From: JAKJBL01 sp964461335
GTDB taxonomy: Bacteria > Bacillota > Clostridia > Christensenellales > CAG-138
NCBI GenBank assembly: GCA_964461335.1
Contig: CAYWTY010000053.1
Location: 1 to 12,708, forward strand
Reading direction: 5' to 3'
Length of the DNA: 12,708 nt
Made by a program: the position numbers and the translations under genes
Notes under the pieces: model-generated
Seen by the model: the letters and a program-made list of their open reading frames with translations, nothing else
Told to the model about the DNA's origin: nothing
The model's database searches: none
Shown here: positions 12,617 through 12,708 of the stretch, piece by piece
How the letters are laid out: every line of letters starts with the position of its first letter
Position numbering within the stretch: position 1 is the first letter of the stretch

Positions 12617-12652
12617 TGCGCCTTGGCCTTTCTCTTAAAAACAATTAAAAAC

Positions 12653-12692
12653 AAAAAGGGGCTGTAGCAGTAACAAGCTACGGCTCCTTTTT
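12653..12692. terminator. Intrinsic terminator, probably bidirectional
   Basis: A 16-base arm (12653-12668, AAAAAGGGGCTGTAGC) pairs completely with 12677-12692 (GCTACGGCTCCTTTTT), counting two G-U wobbles, round an 8-base loop. The arms end in A5 and T5, so there is a U run on either strand, extended by further T-rich sequence (TTTTTCATTTT on plus, TTTTTGTTTTT on minus). No gene in the window reads toward it from the left, so it most likely ends a leftward gene beyond the right edge. Confidence 0.85.
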
Positions 12693-12708
12693 CATTTTAG
12701 AGAATGCG

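Larger units (their letters stand above)
12444..12652. other. Upstream region of the DUF362 operon
   Basis: About 210 bases without a gene, between the operon's first ATG and the terminator. It contains the candidate promoter at 12529-12557, a perfect 9-base inverted repeat at 12590-12616 and two GCGCTG copies at 12518 and 12548. Confidence 0.6.

Overview
The window looks like a piece of a metagenomic or draft assembly (one run of ten N at 1909-1918) from an anaerobic, probably Gram-positive bacterium of the Clostridia type. The grounds are a glycyl radical enzyme with its radical SAM activase, strong AGGAGG-type ribosome binding sites before most genes, and a lipoprotein sugar receptor. The lineage is an inference; no rRNA or other marker gene is present. 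No tRNA, rRNA, CRISPR array, transposase or prophage gene was seen.

Layout. (1) 50-4087, minus strand: a three-gene CUT2-type (ribose/xylose/ChvE-Ggu class) sugar ABC transporter, read leftward as ATPase, permease, binding lipoprotein. The permease is split by the assembly gap. (2) 4088-4643: a divergent regulatory region with a good minus-strand promoter, candidate plus-strand promoters, a pair of 9-base direct repeats and several inverted repeats. (3) 4644-7876, plus strand: a glycyl radical enzyme of the diol-dehydratase-like class and its activating enzyme. (4) 8117-8944, plus strand: an AraC-family regulator with its own extended -10 promoter. (5) 8959-12443, minus strand: a three-gene operon read as DUF362 protein, aldose-1-epimerase-like protein, iron-containing alcohol dehydrogenase. 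It converges on the AraC gene with 14 bases between them. (6) 12653-12692: a strong intrinsic terminator that separates this operon from whatever lies to the right.

How the parts may fit. A transporter for a monosaccharide or related polyol, a mutarotase-like enzyme, a radical C-O (or C-X) lyase and an iron-dependent aldehyde/ketone reductase, grouped round one AraC regulator, suggest an anaerobic pathway. In it a sugar or sugar-derived polyol would be imported, opened or dehydrated by radical chemistry, and the carbonyl product reduced to an alcohol to dispose of NAD(P)H. The substrate cannot be named from sequence. The glycyl radical enzyme is the main point of interest: its cysteine (C405) and GCWE motif are standard, but its glycyl loop reads RLGGLTVYF instead of the usual RVxGY(S/T/A), and it carries an extra polar stretch of about 40 residues before the GG(L)xxDGxDATNELSY segment. 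Neither matches the well-known glycerol/propanediol, choline, isethionate or hydroxyproline enzymes as I know their motifs.
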